The notes beneath the pieces are model-generated. The model saw only the letters and a list, made by a program, of their open reading frames with translations, ran no database searches and was not told where the DNA came from. The position numbers and the translations under genes are program-made. DNA of 64,000 bases from VAZQ01 sp035293945. GTDB taxonomy: Bacteria > Pseudomonadota > Alphaproteobacteria > Rhizobiales > Xanthobacteraceae. The first letter of the stretch is position 1, and every line of letters begins with the position of its first letter. Shown here in pieces: positions 8,908-19,163 of this stretch. Location of the stretch: NCBI GenBank assembly GCA_035293945.1, contig DATGLV010000034.1, positions 124,001 through 188,000 of the forward strand, in the 5' to 3' direction.

Positions 8908-11865
8908 TCATCCCAGTGCTTCATCGAGGAAGGCCTTGAGCTGCGCCTGATGCTTGCTCAAGAGCCCGGTGGCGGTCGCCGCAGAGGCCTGCCGCCCGGC
9001 ATAGCGCGGCCGATCGCGCGTGGAGCCGACTTGCTTCAGCACCCAATCGAGATACGGCTCCATGAAATGCCAGGCGCCCATATTGCGCGGCTCTTCCTGG
9101 CACCACACGAGTTCGGCAGAGCGGAAGCGGCCAAGGTCCTGCACCAGCGCCTTGAGGGGCACCGGATAGAGCTGCTCGACACGCAGCAGATAGACGTCAT
9201 TGATGCCGCGCCGCTCGCGCTCCTCGTAGAGGTCGTAATAGACCTTGCCGCTGCAGAGCACGACGCGCCGGATCTTGGCGTCCTCGGCAAGCTTGATCTT
9301 CTCGTCGGGGAGCATCTGGGCGTCGTCCCACAAGAGTCGATGGAAGCTCGTGCTCGGCCCGAATTCCTCGAGCCGCGACACGGCGCGCTTGTGGCGCAGC
9401 AGCGACTTCGGCGTCATGAGGATGAGCGGCTTGCGGATATCGCGCTTGAGCTGCCGACGCAGGATGTGGAAGTAGTTCGCAGGCGTGGTGCAGTTGGCGA
9501 CCTGCATATTGTCTTCGGCGCACATCTGCAGAAAGCGCTCGAGCCGCGCCGAGGAATGCTCCGGCCCCTGGCCCTCGTAGCCGTGCGGCAACAGACAGAC
9601 CAGCCCCGACATACGCAGCCACTTGCGCTCGCCTGAAGACAAGAACTGGTCGAACACCACCTGCGCGCCGTTGGCGAAATCGCCGAATTGCGCCTCCCAC
9701 AGCGTCAGCGCATCGGGCTCGGCCAGCGAATACCCGTATTCGAAGCCGAGCACCGCTTCTTCCGAGAGCATCGAATTGACCACCTCGAAGCGGGCCTGAT
9801 TCTCGGCCAGGTGATTGAGCGGCGTATAGCGATCTTCGTTTTCCTGGTCGATCAGCACCGAATGCCGCTGTGAGAATGTGCCCCGCTCGCTGTCCTGCCC
9901 GGAGAGCCGCACGCGATGCTTTTCCAGCATCAGCGAGGCGAAAGCGAGCGCCTCCGCGGTCGACCAGTCGATGCCTGCGCCGCTCTCGATCGACTTGCGG
10001 CGGCTCTCAAGGAAGCGCTGTATGGTCCGGTGCAGGTGGAAGCCTTTGGGCGCAACCGTGATCCTGTCGCCGATCGATCGCAACGTTTCGATGGCGACAC
10101 CGGTATTGCCGCGGCGCGGATCGTCGAAATCGCGCGCCGCCTTGATGTCGGCCCAGCGCCCATCGAGCCAGTCGGCGCTGTTCGGCCGATAGCTCTGGCT
10201 CGCCTCCAGCTCGACGTCGAGCCGCGCGCGCCAGTCCGCCTTCATCTTCTCGACTTCGCCTTCGCTGACGATGCCGTCGCCGACCAGCTTCTTTCCGTAG
10301 ATTTCCAGCGTCGATGGGTGGGCGGCGATGGCCTTGTACATCAGCGGCTGAGTGAACGAAGGCTCGTCGCCTTCATTGTGGCCGTGCCGCCGGTAGCAGA
10401 ACATGTCGATGACAACCGGCTTCTGGAACTTCTGCCGGAACTCGGTTGCCACCTTGGCGGCGAACACCGCAGCCTCCGGATCATCGCCGTTGACGTGGAA
10501 GATCGGCGCCTCGATCATCTTGGCGACGTCCGAGGGGAACGGCGAAGAACGGGAATAACGCGGATAAGTGGTGAAGCCGATCTGGTTGTTGATGATGAAG
10601 TGCACGGAGCCGCCGGTGCGGTGTCCGCGCAAGCCGGAGAGCCCGAAGCATTCGGCAATCACGCCCTGGCCCGCAAAGGCGGCGTCGCCCGAGATCAGGA
10701 GCGGCATCACCATGGTGCGATTGTCGGGCGTTGCGCCCTGCTGATCCTGCTTGGCGCGCACCTTGCCGAGCACCACCGGATTGACGATCTCGAGATGCGA
10801 CGGATTGGCGGTCAGGGAAAGATGCACCCGGTTGCCGTCGAATTCGCGGTCCGAGGACGCCCCGAGGTGATACTTGACGTCGCCCGATCCCTCGATCTCG
10901 TTGGGGGTCGAGGAGCCGCCCTTGAACTCGTGGAAGATGGCGCGATGCGGCTTGGCCATCACCTGGGCGAGCACGTTGAGGCGCCCGCGATGCGCCATGC
11001 CGAGCACAATCTCCTTCACGCCCAGCGCACCGCCGCGCTTGATGATCTGCTCGAGCGCCGGGATCATCGACTCGCCGCCATCCAGCCCGAAGCGCTTCGT
11101 GCCGGTGAACTTGAGATCGCAGAATTTTTCGAATCCCTCCGCCTCGATGAGCTTGTTGAGGATCGCGCGCTTGCCCTCGCGCGTGAAGCTGATCTCCTTG
11201 TCGGGTCCTTCGATGCGCTCCTGGATCCACGCCTTCTGGGCGGCATCGGAGATATGCATGAACTCGACGCCGAGCGTCTGGCAGTAGGTGCGTTGCAGGA
11301 TGGCGACGATCTGGCGGATCGAGCCGAACTCGAGGCCAAGCACCCGGTCGAGAAAGATCGGCCGGTCGTAATCGGCTTCAGTGAAGCCGTAGGAGCGCGG
11401 ATCGAGCTCCGAGCGATCCTTGGGCGGCTCGAGACCGAGCGGATCGAGATTGGCGTGAAAGGCGCCGCGAATCCGGTATGCCCGGATCAACATCAAGGCA
11501 TGCACCGAATCGCGCGTCGCCTGCTGGACATCGGCGGCCGAAATCTCGACGCCAGCGGCCTGTGCCTTGGCTTTGACCTTATCGGTGATGGCGCGTTCGA
11601 CCTCGCCCCAATCGCCCGCGAGCGCACCGATGAACTCGTCGTGCGGCAAGTGCGGCCAATGCGGCGGTCTCCACGACGGCCCATAGGCATTCTTGATCAC
11701 GCCGGCGCGGTCGTCCTTGAGGCTGGCAAAGAACGCCTGCCATTCGGCATCGACCGCATTGGGATCGGCCTCATAGCGAGCATAGAGATCATCGATGAAA
11801 TCGGCGTTCCCGCCATACAGAAACGAGGTGAAGGCGAAGGCAGCATTGGGTTCTTGGCGGGACAT
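8908..11865 (-). CDS. sucA: 2-oxoglutarate dehydrogenase E1 component
   Basis: The thiamine-diphosphate E1 enzyme decarboxylates 2-oxoglutarate and loads succinyl on E2. The 985-residue length is typical. The N-terminal targeting segment (SFLYGGNADFIDDLYARYE) is the E2-binding arm seen in the family. Family stretches follow: GMAHRGRLNVLAQV, the ThDP/metal region around HGDAAFAGQGV-like ISGDAAFAGQGVIAECF, NNQIGFTT, and CYRRHGHNEGDEP. The ATG at 11865 begins the conserved MSRQEPNAAFAF; the frame extends 33 residues further upstream without homology. It follows sucD after 212 bases. Confidence 0.97.
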   Translation of the reverse strand: MSRQEPNAAFAFTSFLYGGNADFIDDLYARYEADPNAVDAEWQAFFASLKDDRAGVIKNAYGPSWRPPHWPHLPHDEFIGALAGDWGEVERAITDKVKAKAQAAGVEISAADVQQATRDSVHALMLIRAYRIRGAFHANLDPLGLEPPKDRSELDPRSYGFTEADYDRPIFLDRVLGLEFGSIRQIVAILQRTYCQTLGVEFMHISDAAQKAWIQERIEGPDKEISFTREGKRAILNKLIEAEGFEKFCDLKFTGTKRFGLDGGESMIPALEQIIKRGGALGVKEIVLGMAHRGRLNVLAQVMAKPHRAIFHEFKGGSSTPNEIEGSGDVKYHLGASSDREFDGNRVHLSLTANPSHLEIVNPVVLGKVRAKQDQQGATPDNRTMVMPLLISGDAAFAGQGVIAECFGLSGLRGHRTGGSVHFIINNQIGFTTYPRYSRSSPFPSDVAKMIEAPIFHVNGDDPEAAVFAAKVATEFRQKFQKPVVIDMFCYRRHGHNEGDEPSFTQPLMYKAIAAHPSTLEIYGKKLVGDGIVSEGEVEKMKADWRARLDVELEASQSYRPNSADWLDGRWADIKAARDFDDPRRGNTGVAIETLRSIGDRITVAPKGFHLHRTIQRFLESRRKSIESGAGIDWSTAEALAFASLMLEKHRVRLSGQDSERGTFSQRHSVLIDQENEDRYTPLNHLAENQARFEVVNSMLSEEAVLGFEYGYSLAEPDALTLWEAQFGDFANGAQVVFDQFLSSGERKWLRMSGLVCLLPHGYEGQGPEHSSARLERFLQMCAEDNMQVANCTTPANYFHILRRQLKRDIRKPLILMTPKSLLRHKRAVSRLEEFGPSTSFHRLLWDDAQMLPDEKIKLAEDAKIRRVVLCSGKVYYDLYEERERRGINDVYLLRVEQLYPVPLKALVQDLGRFRSAELVWCQEEPRNMGAWHFMEPYLDWVLKQVGSTRDRPRYAGRQASAATATGLLSKHQAQLKAFLDEALG

Positions 11866-11913
11866 TGCGGCGATCCTGGATGGCGATCCCGAGACGAGAC
11901 CATGCCCCATCCG

Positions 11914-11936
11914 GCCCGCCTGCTTTGCAAGCGGGC
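11914..11936. other. short hairpin in the sucD-sucA spacer
   Basis: GCCCGCCTGC, a TTT loop and GCAAGCGGGC form a 10-base stem with one G-U-type mismatch, about 50 bases upstream of the sucA start. No T-run follows on either strand, so it is not a simple terminator. It may tune stability or translation of the sucA part of the transcript. Confidence 0.4.
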
Positions 11937-12077
11937 TGGTGGAGGCTCTCACATGCCCCCGCAACCGCTGGGGCAGACGAAGGACTGCGCGAATTGGAGA
12001 GAGCCCGATTCGCTCCCGGCCCGCTCGTCATACCCTATTTAGTCAGGGAATATGACGGCGAAAGTGCAAAGAATGAA

Positions 12078-12962
12078 CTAAACCTTCAAGACTTCGACCA
12101 AGGTCCTGCCCAGCCGCGCCGGTGAAGGTGAAACGCGGATTCCCGCCGCCTCCATGGCGGCAACTTTGGATTCCGCATCGCCCTTCCCGCCCGCGATGAT
12201 GGCGCCGGCGTGGCCCATCCGGCGGCCCGGAGGCGCGGTCCGCCCAGCGATGAAGCCGACCATGGGCTTTGCCCGGCCGCGCCTGGCCTCGTCGCGCAGG
12301 AATTGGGCCGCATCCTCCTCAGCGGAACCGCCGATCTCGCCGATCATCACGATGGCCTCGGTTGCCTTGTCGGCGAGCAGCATTTCCAAGACATCGATGA
12401 ACTCGGTTCCTTTGACCGGATCGCCGCCGATCCCGACTGCGGTCGTCTGCCCGAGCCCCTCGGCGGTGGTCTGGAACACGGCCTCGTAAGTCAGCGTGCC
12501 GGAGCGCGAGACGATCCCGACCTTGCCGGGCTGGAAGATATTGCCCGGCATGATGCCGATCTTGCATTCGCCGGCGGTCATGACACCGGGGCAATTGGGA
12601 CCGATCAGGCGCGATTTGGATCCGGACAGCGCGCGCTTGACCTTGACCATGTCGAGGACCGGGATGCCCTCGGTAATGCAAATGATGAGCGGAATCTCCG
12701 CCTGGATGGCTTCGGCGATGGCGTCAGCGGCACCTGGCGGCGGCACATAGATTACGCTCGCGTCGCAGCCGGTTGCAGCCTTGGCTTCTGCGACCGTGTT
12801 GAACACCGGCAATCCGAGATGCTTGGAGCCGCCCTTGCCGGGCGATGTGCCCCCCACCATGCGGGTCCCATAGGCGATCGCCTGCTCGCTGTGGAAGGTC
12901 CCATTCTTGCCGGTGAAGCCCTGGCAGATGACCTTTGTGTCTTTGTTGATGAGGACGGGCAT
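12078..12962 (-). CDS. sucD: succinyl-CoA synthetase alpha subunit
   Basis: The alpha subunit binds CoA and carries the phospho-histidine of ADP/GDP-forming succinate-CoA ligase. The 294-residue protein starts MPVLINKDTKVICQGFTG (CoA-binding Rossmann fold), has GTSPGKGG and GPNCPG, and near residue 250 GHAGAIIAGGKG, which contains the phosphorylated His. Full length. It normally follows sucC within a few bases; here 313 bases with a repeat element separate them. Confidence 0.98.
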   Translation of the reverse strand: MPVLINKDTKVICQGFTGKNGTFHSEQAIAYGTRMVGGTSPGKGGSKHLGLPVFNTVAEAKAATGCDASVIYVPPPGAADAIAEAIQAEIPLIICITEGIPVLDMVKVKRALSGSKSRLIGPNCPGVMTAGECKIGIMPGNIFQPGKVGIVSRSGTLTYEAVFQTTAEGLGQTTAVGIGGDPVKGTEFIDVLEMLLADKATEAIVMIGEIGGSAEEDAAQFLRDEARRGRAKPMVGFIAGRTAPPGRRMGHAGAIIAGGKGDAESKVAAMEAAGIRVSPSPARLGRTLVEVLKV

Positions 12963-12973
12963 CGGGAAACTCG

Positions 12974-13192
12974 CTACTCACCTCCCCCTGAAAGGGGGAG
13001 GTCGGCGCGCCAGCGCCGGGTGGGGGTTTTGCCATTGGCGCGGAGCTTGTCGGCGGTCGCTTTGATCAACTCAAGAACGCCGATGAGGTTTTGCGCGACG
13101 TCGTTGTTCCAGAACCGTAGTTCGGTGACGCCACAACCCTTCAGCCACGTCGTGCGTCGCTCGTCTCGCGACTGCTGGCGCGTAGGGTTGAA
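12974..13192 (-). pseudogene. C-terminal remnant of a DUF559 nuclease-like gene
   Basis: The reading frame ending at 12974 gives about 72 residues with the DUF559 C-terminal signature: QQSRDERRTTWL, then VTELRFWNNDVAQNL and IGVLELIKATAD. DUF559 proteins are Vsr/very-short-patch-repair-like endonuclease-fold proteins of about 110-140 residues. The catalytic N-terminal half is missing, and upstream the frame runs into the right palindromic arm. The last codons read through the left arm (ADLPLSGGGE), as is often seen where such genes are framed by these repeats. I infer a deleted, non-functional copy. Confidence 0.7.
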
Positions 13193-13257
13193 GCGCGGAA
13201 GCGCAACTCCCACCCGGCGAGCTTCGCTCGCCGACCTCCCCCTTTCAGGGGGAGGTG
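12979..13257. repeat. 279-bp inverted-repeat element inserted between sucC and sucD
   Basis: The left arm (12979-13033) and right arm (13202-13257) are inverted copies of about 55 bases that share CCCACCCGGCG, GCCGACCTCCCCCTTTCAGG and the final GGGGGAGGTG. Each arm contains a nested hairpin CCTCCCCCT/AGGGGGAGG. The inside carries the C-terminal end of a DUF559 gene. The structure resembles a small mobile or formerly mobile cassette; no target-site duplication could be defined by eye. Confidence 0.8.
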
Positions 13258-13275
13258 GAGAGGCGCCGGCGTCGC

Positions 13276-14448
<1,173 letters not shown>

Positions 14449-14556
14449 GCCGCTTGTCCGGTCTTTTTCCGGTCTCGGCGCGCATTACCTGCATGCGCCG
14501 ATGCTTGACAATGGAGCTTGAATGTAGCCCGCGCGAGCACCGCGCGGAGCAACCAA

Positions 14557-15522
14557 TCACTTGTCGAGATTAGGTGCGATCGTACGGCAGGCATCGACGA
14601 GGGTCTTCACCGCGGTCGCCGACTTCTCGAACATGCTGCGCTCCGCGCTGTTCAGCTGAATTTCGACGATGCGCTCGACACCTTTGGCGCCGATCACGGC
14701 GGGGACGCCGACATAGAGGTCCTTCACCCCGTATTCGCCGTTCAACCATGCCGCGCAAGGCAGCACGCGCTTCTTGTCCTTGAGGAAGCTCTCCGCCATG
14801 GCGATCGCGGACGCTGCCGGTGCATAGAAGGCTGAGCCGGTCTTGAGCAGATTGACGATTTCGGCGCCACCGTCACGCGTTCGCTGCACAATCGCATCGA
14901 GGCGCGCCTGGGTGGTCCATTTCATCTTGATGAGATCGGGCAGCGGAATGCCGGCGACCGTCGAGTAGCGGGTCAGCGGCACCATCGAATCGCCGTGCCC
15001 CCCCAGCACGAAGGCGGTGACGTCCTCGACCGAGACGTTGAACTCGTCGGCCAGGAAGTAGCGGAAGCGCGACGAATCGAGCACGCCCGCCATCCCGACC
15101 ACCATCTGCTTGGGCAGCCCGCAGGCCTTCTGCAGCGCCCACACCATCGCGTCGAGCGGATTGGTGATGCAGATCACGAATGCTCCCGGCGCATATTTTT
15201 TGATACCCGAGCCGACCTGCTCCATCACCTTCAGGTTGATGCCCAGCAGATCATCGCGGCTCATGCCCGGCTTGCGCGGCACCCCGGCTGTGACGATGCA
15301 GACCTGGGCGCCTTCCATGGCTTCGTAGGAGTTGGTGCCGACAAAATGGGCATCGAAGCCGTCGACCGGCGTCGACTCGGCAAGGTCAAGCGATTTGCCT
15401 TGCGGAATTCCCTCGGCGATATCGAACAAAACGACGTCGCCGAGCTCCTTGAGGCCGACCAGATGGGCAAGCGTGCCGCCGATCTGACCAGCCCCGATCA
15501 GTGCGATCTTGTTACGGGCCAT
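14557..15522 (-). CDS. mdh: malate dehydrogenase
   Basis: NAD-dependent malate dehydrogenase of the lactate-dehydrogenase-like type. The 321-residue protein starts MARNKIALIGAGQIGGTLAH (NAD fold), has GVPRKPGMSRDDLL with substrate-binding Arg, ITNPLDAMV, and the catalytic His in LGGHGDSMVP. The frame is open upstream but homology begins at this ATG. It is the first TCA gene in the block, so a promoter for the whole block may lie in 15523-15682. Confidence 0.97.
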   Translation of the reverse strand: MARNKIALIGAGQIGGTLAHLVGLKELGDVVLFDIAEGIPQGKSLDLAESTPVDGFDAHFVGTNSYEAMEGAQVCIVTAGVPRKPGMSRDDLLGINLKVMEQVGSGIKKYAPGAFVICITNPLDAMVWALQKACGLPKQMVVGMAGVLDSSRFRYFLADEFNVSVEDVTAFVLGGHGDSMVPLTRYSTVAGIPLPDLIKMKWTTQARLDAIVQRTRDGGAEIVNLLKTGSAFYAPAASAIAMAESFLKDKKRVLPCAAWLNGEYGVKDLYVGVPAVIGAKGVERIVEIQLNSAERSMFEKSATAVKTLVDACRTIAPNLDK

Positions 15523-15682
15523 GTGAGGAAAACCTTCGAATACGGGCGCCAGGTAGACCTGTGGGATGGAATTGGAGGAGGCCCGCTGCACCGCGTCATA
15601 GACCCAATCGGGGCTGACGTTCAAGTCGCCGACCATGGCACGGCTTACGCAGGCGCCGCGACCTGCGCATCGACGGAAATGC

Positions 15683-16897
15683 TCAGGTTTCCGCGATTCC
15701 ACCTGGCGGCAGCGACGATTGCGGCTTGTCCCGGCGGCCATGCGCCAGCGCCAGGTAGGCTTCTGAGCGCATCTCGATGAGGCGCGAGGCCGTCCGCTTG
15801 AACTCTCTGGCCTCGAAACCCTCCTCGGCGTGATAGAGCGCGTCCGGCTCGGCCGCCGCCGAGGCGAGCAGCTTCACGCCGTTGTCATAAAGCGCGTCGA
15901 TCAGGATGATGAAGCGCTTGGCTTCGTTGCGCCGGTCGTAGTCCATGATCGGAATGCGATCGAGAATGATCGTATGAAATTCGTGCGCGAGCTTGAGATA
16001 GTCGACCGCCCCGAGCGGCTGCTCGCACAATTCCGCAAAGTCGAAGCGCGCCACGCCCTTGGCGGCGCGCGGCACCCGCAAGGTGCGGCCGAGCAGATGC
16101 AAGCTCTGCGGCGCGCCGGCTTGCCCGCCGGTCAGGCGCCGCCACGCCTCGTCGAGGGCGCGCGCGGCTTTGGCATCCGCCGGCACATGCCAGACCGGCT
16201 GCCCGGCGAGCTTCTCCAAGCGGAAGTCGGTACGCGCCGCAAGCTCTATTACGTCCATGTGGCGCTCGAACAGTTCGATGAACGGCAGGAACAGCGCGCG
16301 GTTGAGACCGTCCCGGTAGAGATCGCGCGGCGCCACGTTCGAGGTCGCCATCACGACGACGCCAAGCTCGAACAACCGCTGAAACAGCCGACCCAGGATC
16401 ATCGCATCGGCGATATCGGTGACGTTGAACTCGTCGAAGCAGAGCAGCCAGCTCTGCGCCGCGATCGCGCCGGCGGTGAGCCAGATTGGATCTTCGCCGC
16501 CGGCATTGTTCTTCTGTTGATTCTTTTGTTGCCGCCGGAACGCCGCGATCCGCTCATGGGCATCGCTCATGAACTCGTGGAAATGCACACGACGCTTACG
16601 CACCACCGGGCTGCTGGCGAAGAACAGGTCCATCAGCATCGTCTTGCCGCGGCCCACCTCCCCGAACACGTAGAGACCCCTGATGGGCTCGTCGCGGCGC
16701 TCGCGCGCGCCGAACAGCCAGCCGAGCGAGGAGGATTTGCGGGCAAGCCGATGTTCCACCAAGCGCCGGTCGAGCGCGGCCAGGCGCCGGACAACCGCCT
16801 CCTGGGCACGATCGTGCTCGATCTGCCCATCGGCGACGAGCGCCGCATACTGGGTGACGAGATCAGCCGGGCGGGATGGTTCGGGAGAGATCGACAT
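15683..16897 (-). CDS. zapE: cell division protein ZapE (AFG1-like ATPase)
   Basis: A 404-residue AFG1-like P-loop ATPase. The bacterial protein ZapE modulates FtsZ under stress; the mitochondrial relative AFG1 helps protein quality control. Seen here: Walker A GEVGRGKTMLMD (about residue 90), the HFHEFM motif, Walker B LLCFDEFNVTDI, and ATSNVAPRDLYRDGLNR. The ATG at 16897 matches the family start (MSISPEPSRPADLV). It lies just upstream of mdh in the same direction, an arrangement common in alphaproteobacteria. Confidence 0.92.
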   Translation of the reverse strand: MSISPEPSRPADLVTQYAALVADGQIEHDRAQEAVVRRLAALDRRLVEHRLARKSSSLGWLFGARERRDEPIRGLYVFGEVGRGKTMLMDLFFASSPVVRKRRVHFHEFMSDAHERIAAFRRQQKNQQKNNAGGEDPIWLTAGAIAAQSWLLCFDEFNVTDIADAMILGRLFQRLFELGVVVMATSNVAPRDLYRDGLNRALFLPFIELFERHMDVIELAARTDFRLEKLAGQPVWHVPADAKAARALDEAWRRLTGGQAGAPQSLHLLGRTLRVPRAAKGVARFDFAELCEQPLGAVDYLKLAHEFHTIILDRIPIMDYDRRNEAKRFIILIDALYDNGVKLLASAAAEPDALYHAEEGFEAREFKRTASRLIEMRSEAYLALAHGRRDKPQSSLPPGGIAET

Positions 16898-17007
16898 GGG
16901 CGGACGGGCCGACCCATAACAATGCGCGGCTTCGCCCGCAATGATGCGGGCCTTTACCAATGGTTCGCCGCGAGCAACGCAAGCCGAGTGCCCGAACGAG
17001 CCAGCGC

Positions 17008-17544
17008 TCACGCGGCCAACGGATACGCGGCCTCCACCACGTAGGGACCGCCGCCGATCGAAGCCCGCGAGGAGAACAGCACGAAGCGGGGGACGCGGAA
17101 TGGCAACATGCCGATGAGCGATCGGGATGACAGGTATTGGGCGACCTGACGGCTCGAGGTCTCGCGCAAGCGCGCAAGCGTCACATGCGGGGTGAACTTG
17201 CGCCCCTCAGCGTCGAGACCAACCCGCCGCATCACCCGCTCATGCTCGGCCTGCAGGTCCAAGAGGGCCTGCGTAGGGGCAAGTGTCGCAATCAGGGCGC
17301 GCGGACGGCGACCGCCGAACGAAGACAGCGCCTCGAACCGCAGCTGGAAGGGGGTTCGCCGAACCATTGCGAGCATCGAGGCTACCTCTTGGGCGATCCT
17401 GTCGTCGACATCACCGATGAAGCGCAGAGTGACATGGTAGTTCTCGGGATCGACCCACCGCGCACCCGGCAGGCCGCCGCGCAGAAGCGAAAGCTCGCGA
17501 CCGATTTCGTCAGGGATTTCGAGACCGGTAAAGATGCGGGGCAT
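17008..17544 (-). CDS. thpR: RNA 2',3'-cyclic phosphodiesterase (LigT/ThpR)
   Basis: A 178-residue 2H phosphoesterase that hydrolyses 2',3'-cyclic phosphate ends of RNA to 2'-phosphates. The two HxT motifs are visible: HVTLRF at His37 and HVTLARL at His120. The N-terminus MPRIFTGLEIPDEIG fits the family, so the ATG at 17544 was preferred over one 22 codons upstream. It is 110 bases ahead of zapE on the same strand. Confidence 0.9.
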   Translation of the reverse strand: MPRIFTGLEIPDEIGRELSLLRGGLPGARWVDPENYHVTLRFIGDVDDRIAQEVASMLAMVRRTPFQLRFEALSSFGGRRPRALIATLAPTQALLDLQAEHERVMRRVGLDAEGRKFTPHVTLARLRETSSRQVAQYLSSRSLIGMLPFRVPRFVLFSSRASIGGGPYVVEAAYPLAA

Positions 17545-17643
17545 GATGTCCGGGCGGTCGGGCGAAGGAAGGCTGGCTTTTGGGGCCATCCAAGCCTGAT
17601 ATAAGCGCAAGTTGCAGGCTTCGCACCCGCGGAGCCCGCTCCC

Positions 17644-18297
17644 TCAGCTCCGGTGGCTGCGAACCTGAGCAACCAGCTCCTCGGCCTTGGGAAGAATGCC
17701 GGCCACAATGACGTCCACGCCTGCGGCCGTGGGATGCAGCCCATCACGCTGGATCAGATCCGGATGGCCCGCGACCCCTTCCAGAAAGAACGGATAGAGC
17801 AAGAGGTGCCGCGCGGCGGCGGCGTCCGGGTAAATGCGATTGAACGAGGCCGCGTAGTCGGCGCCCAGATTGGGCGCCGCCAACATGCCGCACAACAGGA
17901 CATCGATGTGCCGATCGCTCAGGCGGCGGAGAATTTCGGCTAAGGCCTTGTTGGTGACCTGTGGATCGAGGCCGCGCAGCATGTCATTGGCGCCGAGCTC
18001 GAGGATGACGGCTTCCGTCCCCTCCGGGACCGACCAATCGAGGCGGTCGAGCCCACCCGACATGGTATCGCCAGACACCCCCGCATTGGCGATCTCAACC
18101 GCCAGTCCCTTGTCGTTCAGCGCCTTCTCCAGGCGCACCGGAAAGGCCGCCTCGGCCGGTAGGCCGAAGCCTGCCGTCAGCGAATCGCCCAGCGCCACGA
18201 TGCGCACCGGGCCCTCGGCGCCCCAGCTCGGTAAGCCGAAAAACCCGCCAAGCACTGCGATGAGCAGTGCCAGAACCGCGCAGCCCGCCGGACGCAT
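17644..18297 (-). CDS. tesA: exported SGNH arylesterase / TesA-like lysophospholipase
   Basis: A 217-residue SGNH hydrolase of the TesA type, acting on acyl esters or thioesters in the periplasm. Residues 1-30 look like a signal peptide. Block I is VALGDSLTAGFG (nucleophile Ser), block III LELGANDMLRG, block V DGLHPTAAG with the catalytic Asp and His. An earlier start at 18393 is possible but would place a long non-homologous N-terminus and leave only 11 bases to the divergent ABC gene, so 18297 is preferred. TesA-like genes are commonly divergent from this ABC transporter pair in proteobacteria. Confidence 0.9.
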   Translation of the reverse strand: MRPAGCAVLALLIAVLGGFFGLPSWGAEGPVRIVALGDSLTAGFGLPAEAAFPVRLEKALNDKGLAVEIANAGVSGDTMSGGLDRLDWSVPEGTEAVILELGANDMLRGLDPQVTNKALAEILRRLSDRHIDVLLCGMLAAPNLGADYAASFNRIYPDAAAARHLLLYPFFLEGVAGHPDLIQRDGLHPTAAGVDVIVAGILPKAEELVAQVRSHRS

Positions 18298-18404
18298 CTG
18301 GACGGCTGCGGCGAGCCTCCCATATGTGCTGGGCGGCAACCTTCTCCCCGCGCCCTCTCCTAGCGGTATCAGCCTTCTTCCGGCGGAAAGCATGAGACAC
18401 CTCG

Positions 18405-19163
18405 ATGCATGACACTTCGGGACTGCGCGCGGGCGGGCGGGCGATCGCACTTGCCGGCGTCAACCTCTCGCTCGGGCGAGGCGCGACGCGGGTTCATATC
18501 CTTAAAGACGTCAACCTGCATATAGGGGCGGGCGAGGCGGTTGGCCTGGTCGGCGCTTCCGGCTCCGGCAAGTCCACTTTGCTGATGATAATGGCCGGGC
18601 TCGAGCGGCCTGATGCCGGGTCGGTCGAGGTCGCGGGCGAAGACCTGGGCGCCTTGAGCGAGGACGCGCTGGCGCGCTTCCGCGGCCGCAATATCGGCAT
18701 CGTATTTCAATCCTTCCATCTCATTCCGACCATGACCGCGCTGGAGAACGTCGCGATCCCGCTCGAGCTTGCCGGAGTAAGCGATGCCGACCAACGCGCG
18801 GCCGACGAGCTCGCGGCGGTCGGGCTCAAGCAACGCCTTACCCATTACCCGGCGGAGCTGTCGGGAGGTGAGCAGCAGCGGGTCGCGCTTGCACGCGCGC
18901 GGGCGCCAAATCCTGCGATACTGATCGCCGACGAGCCGACCGGAAATCTTGACGAATCGACCGGGGCCGAAATCGTCGACCTTCTGTTCACCGGCCACGC
19001 AGCACGCGGGACCACGTTGGTTCTGGTGACGCACGATCCGGCACTTGCGCGGCGATGCGATCGCGTCGTGCAAGTACGGTCCGGGCGCGTCGACGGCGAT
19101 CCGGGCCAGCACCCCCGCCTCTCGGACCGGGATTGGAAGGGGGGCGGAGCGCCCACGCCGTGA
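18405..19163 (+). CDS. ABC transporter ATP-binding protein (YbbA/LolD-like)
   Basis: A 252-residue ABC ATPase of the MacB/LolD/YbbA group. It has Walker A GASGSGKSTL, the Q-loop IVFQSFHLIPTM, signature LSGGEQQRVALARA, Walker B ILIADEPTGNLD and the H-loop VLVTHD. It overlaps the start of the permease by GTGA. With the divergent tesA homologue this matches the ybbA-ybbP/tesA arrangement, whose substrate is not settled; a role in exporting or extracting lipophilic molecules is plausible. Confidence 0.92.
   Translation: MHDTSGLRAGGRAIALAGVNLSLGRGATRVHILKDVNLHIGAGEAVGLVGASGSGKSTLLMIMAGLERPDAGSVEVAGEDLGALSEDALARFRGRNIGIVFQSFHLIPTMTALENVAIPLELAGVSDADQRAADELAAVGLKQRLTHYPAELSGGEQQRVALARARAPNPAILIADEPTGNLDESTGAEIVDLLFTGHAARGTTLVLVTHDPALARRCDRVVQVRSGRVDGDPGQHPRLSDRDWKGGGAPTP

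Noticed and set aside
9916..12042. 708-codon open frame on the plus strand opposite sucA
   Set aside because: It is an antisense shadow of sucA, caused by high GC codon use; no family resemblance, and sucA is unmistakable.
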